DNA from: Bacteroidaceae bacterium
Lineage (GTDB): Bacteria > Bacteroidota > Bacteroidia > Bacteroidales > Bacteroidaceae
Direction: 5' to 3'
Length of the DNA stretch: 37,176 nt
Assembly: GCA_017938245.1 (NCBI GenBank)
Contig: JAGBBX010000037.1
Coordinates: forward strand, 1-37,176
Part shown: piece after piece, positions 36,301 to 37,176 of the stretch
Numbering within the stretch: position 1 is the stretch's first letter
Layout of the letters: the number at the start of each line of letters is the position of its first letter
Program-made: the position numbers and the translations under genes
Notes under the pieces: generated by a model
The model's database searches: none
Told to the model about the DNA's origin: nothing
The model's input: only the letters and a program-made list of their open reading frames with translations

Positions 36301-36683
36301 TTATCTTTTTTAGGTACAACCTTTGCCTTGATACGCACTACATTCTTGCGCGGAGATGTATTCGTATAAACATATATACTCTTTAAATATCGCCCATCAA
36401 GGTCTTTGGGAAAGAAAGAAACGTATACAGCGCCCTTCTCTCCCGGCGATATAGCCTCGTGACTGTGGGTCACCGATGTGCAACCGCAGCTGACATATAC
36501 CCCCTCGATATGCAACGGCCTGTCACCGGCATTTACAACATCAAAAACACACGACACCGAATCGGCAGCCTCGGAGACCTCACCAAAATCATACACCTTC
36601 TTAGGGAACTGCACAACAGCCTGTGCAACCAACACAGAAGGCAGCACCAACAGACAAAACAATATGCACAGGGGCTTACTCAT
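36297..36683 (-). CDS. DUF1573 periplasmic protein, 128 aa
   Basis: Starting from the ATG at 36683 gives a signal peptide (MSKPLCILFCLLVLPSVLVAQ) and then an ~90-residue DUF1573 domain. It opens with VYDFGEV, continues with FDVVNAGDRPLHIEGV and carries the family's SCGCT motif, with the GYTY-like YIYTN strand near the end. An upstream ATG at 36719 would lengthen the protein by 12 residues, but it lies before the promoter -7 box. Proteins of this family are common in Bacteroidota and lack a settled function. It is convergent with the AraC gene and unrelated to it by product. Confidence 0.9.
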   Translation of the reverse strand: MSKPLCILFCLLVLPSVLVAQAVVQFPKKVYDFGEVSEAADSVSCVFDVVNAGDRPLHIEGVYVSCGCTSVTHSHEAISPGEKGAVYVSFFPKDLDGRYLKSIYVYTNTSPRKNVVRIKAKVVPKKDN

Positions 36684-36700
36684 ATTAATAACATATACCG

Positions 36701-36732
36701 CAAATTTAATGCAAGGCAAAATATAAACAAAA
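36701..36732 (-). promoter_or_regulatory. Promoter of the DUF1573 gene
   Basis: On the minus strand TTTTG (36732-36728) is followed by a 19-base spacer and TAAATTTG (36708-36701), a textbook Bacteroidota promoter. The transcript should start near 36694, which fixes the DUF1573 start at 36683 rather than 36719. Confidence 0.8.
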
Positions 36733-36804
36733 TAAATGAGGCTATTTTTCGCCTTTGCGGTTAGAATGTATAATAGTATAATTGGACTACTTACAGAAAT
36801 AAAG

Positions 36805-36848
36805 AATAAAACGTGACAAACTGTGAAAATAGTTTGTCACGTTTTATT
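36805..36848 (-). terminator. Terminator of tRNA-Pro
   Basis: AATAAAACGTGACAAACT (36805-36822) and its exact complement (36831-36848) form an 18-bp stem with an 8-base loop, 10 bases past the tRNA end. T-rich sequence lies on both sides (TTTATT and TTCTTTATTTC), so it may work in both directions, also stopping reading from the other side. Confidence 0.85.
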
Positions 36849-36858
36849 TTACAAGGTG

Positions 36859-36931
36859 TCGGAATGAGGCGACTCGAACGCCCGACCCCTACGTCCCGAA
36901 CGTAGTGCGCTACCAACTGCGCTACATTCCG
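36859..36931 (-). tRNA. tRNA-Pro (anticodon CGG)
   Basis: On the minus strand the 73-base cloverleaf starts CGGAATG (acceptor), has the D arm GCGC-AGTTGGTA-GCGC, the anticodon arm CTACG-TTCGGGA-CGTAG with anticodon CGG, a variable loop, the T arm GGGCG-TTCGAGT-CGCCT, and the closing acceptor CATTCCG with discriminator A. CCA is not encoded. It reads CCG proline codons. Confidence 0.95.
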
Positions 36932-36938
36932 CCATCAT

Positions 36939-36971
36939 AAATGATGAATTTCATCATTTGCTGCAAATGTA
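36939..36971 (-). promoter_or_regulatory. tRNA-Pro promoter box and palindromic leader
   Basis: On the minus strand TACATTTG (36971-36964) is a perfect -7 box; no matching -33 is clear. Between it and the tRNA lies the near-perfect palindrome AAATGATGAA-T-TTCATCATTT (36939-36959), 10-base arms with a 1-base centre, ending 8 bases before the tRNA. It overlaps the predicted transcript start. Confidence 0.6.
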
Positions 36972-37093
36972 ATAAAAAAGCTGTAAAATATTAGCATTTC
37001 TGCGTAAAAACACACTTTTTCATTATTTACAAGCGCAAAGATAGTGCAAAAAAACATATTCTCGCAAAATATTCGCATTTTTTTTGCAAAATG

Positions 37094-37125
37094 TTTGCGT
37101 ATATAAAATAAAAGCCCTACATTTG
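37094..37125 (+). promoter_or_regulatory. Promoter of the second tRNA
   Basis: TTTG (37094-37097), 20-base spacer, TACATTTG (37118-37125), an exact Bacteroidota promoter. Transcription should begin near 37132, about 15 bases before the tRNA. Confidence 0.85.
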
Positions 37126-37146
37126 CACTCGCAAAAGACAAACAAC

Positions 37147-37176
37147 GGTGCCATAGCTCAGTTGGTAGAGCAAAGG
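37147..37176 (+). tRNA. Partial tRNA (5' end), possibly tRNA-Phe
   Basis: GGTGCCA acceptor, TA, then the D arm GCTC-AGTTGGTA-GAGC and AAAGG of the anticodon stem before the window ends. The anticodon itself is outside. The D-arm and following bases resemble Bacteroidota tRNA-Phe, which is a recollection and not a proof. Confidence 0.85.

Noticed and set aside
36684-36719. Upstream ATG giving a 140-aa DUF1573 protein
   Set aside because: The ATG precedes the TAAATTTG box and predicted transcript start, and it spoils the short signal peptide that starts at MSKPL.

Overview
The window looks like a chromosomal segment of a Bacteroidales bacterium (phylum Bacteroidota). Four lines of evidence point there: several TAnnTTTG-type -7 promoter boxes, some with a TTTG -33 element 19-21 bases upstream; many exported proteins and lipoproteins with short lipoboxes; two C-terminal tails of the type A sorting-domain kind used by the type IX secretion system (T9SS); and a membrane regulator joining TPR, HisKA, receiver and AraC parts. 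The sorting tails lean toward a T9SS-carrying family (for example a Prevotella- or Porphyromonas-like lineage) rather than Bacteroides itself, but the sequence does not settle the genus.

Layout. (1) Bases 1-4970 are a patchy accessory zone of small exported proteins. It holds a GH108 lysozyme gene with a tightly coupled two-repeat lipoprotein gene, two broken DUF5675-like gene ends each sitting directly upstream of a different exported protein, a pair of about 60-bp direct repeats, a small inverted-repeat element and another short lipoprotein. It reads like a toxin/immunity or orphan-immunity area in decay. (2) Bases 5020-29578 on the minus strand form one long run of six genes: an outer-membrane beta-barrel candidate (614 aa), a giant 4,974-aa exported protein, a 771-aa Fn3-type protein, a 231-aa lipoprotein, a 168-aa protein with a sorting tail, and a 1,360-aa exported beta-rich protein. 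Gaps are 21-52 bases, or a 4-base overlap, and a strong hairpin ends the run. (3) Bases 29761-33301 hold a separately terminated 1,123-aa Ig-like surface protein gene with a T9SS-type tail. (4) Bases 33381-36300 hold, divergently, a membrane regulator that lacks the histidine-kinase ATPase domain, and a 116-aa stand-alone AraC-type DNA-binding protein. (5) Bases 36297-37176 hold a DUF1573 gene, tRNA-Pro(CGG) with its terminator, and the first 30 bases of a second tRNA.

The most striking content is the giant gene. Its product starts with seven tandem ~165-residue modules, continues through a long beta-rich middle, a helical segment, a canonical EF-hand loop and leucine-rich repeats with three ~310-residue modules, and ends in ~65 residues that closely resemble the C-terminal domain of ribosomal protein L7/L12. 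A composite cis-element (TGTCTTTACAGTTAA, 15 bases, AGTGAAAAA, then a similar core promoter) lies upstream of both the 1,123-aa surface gene and the 116-aa AraC gene, in the same orientation to each. This suggests a small regulon controlled from within the locus. I infer that regions 2-4 encode a regulated giant cell-surface assembly; no known system with this gene set came to mind.
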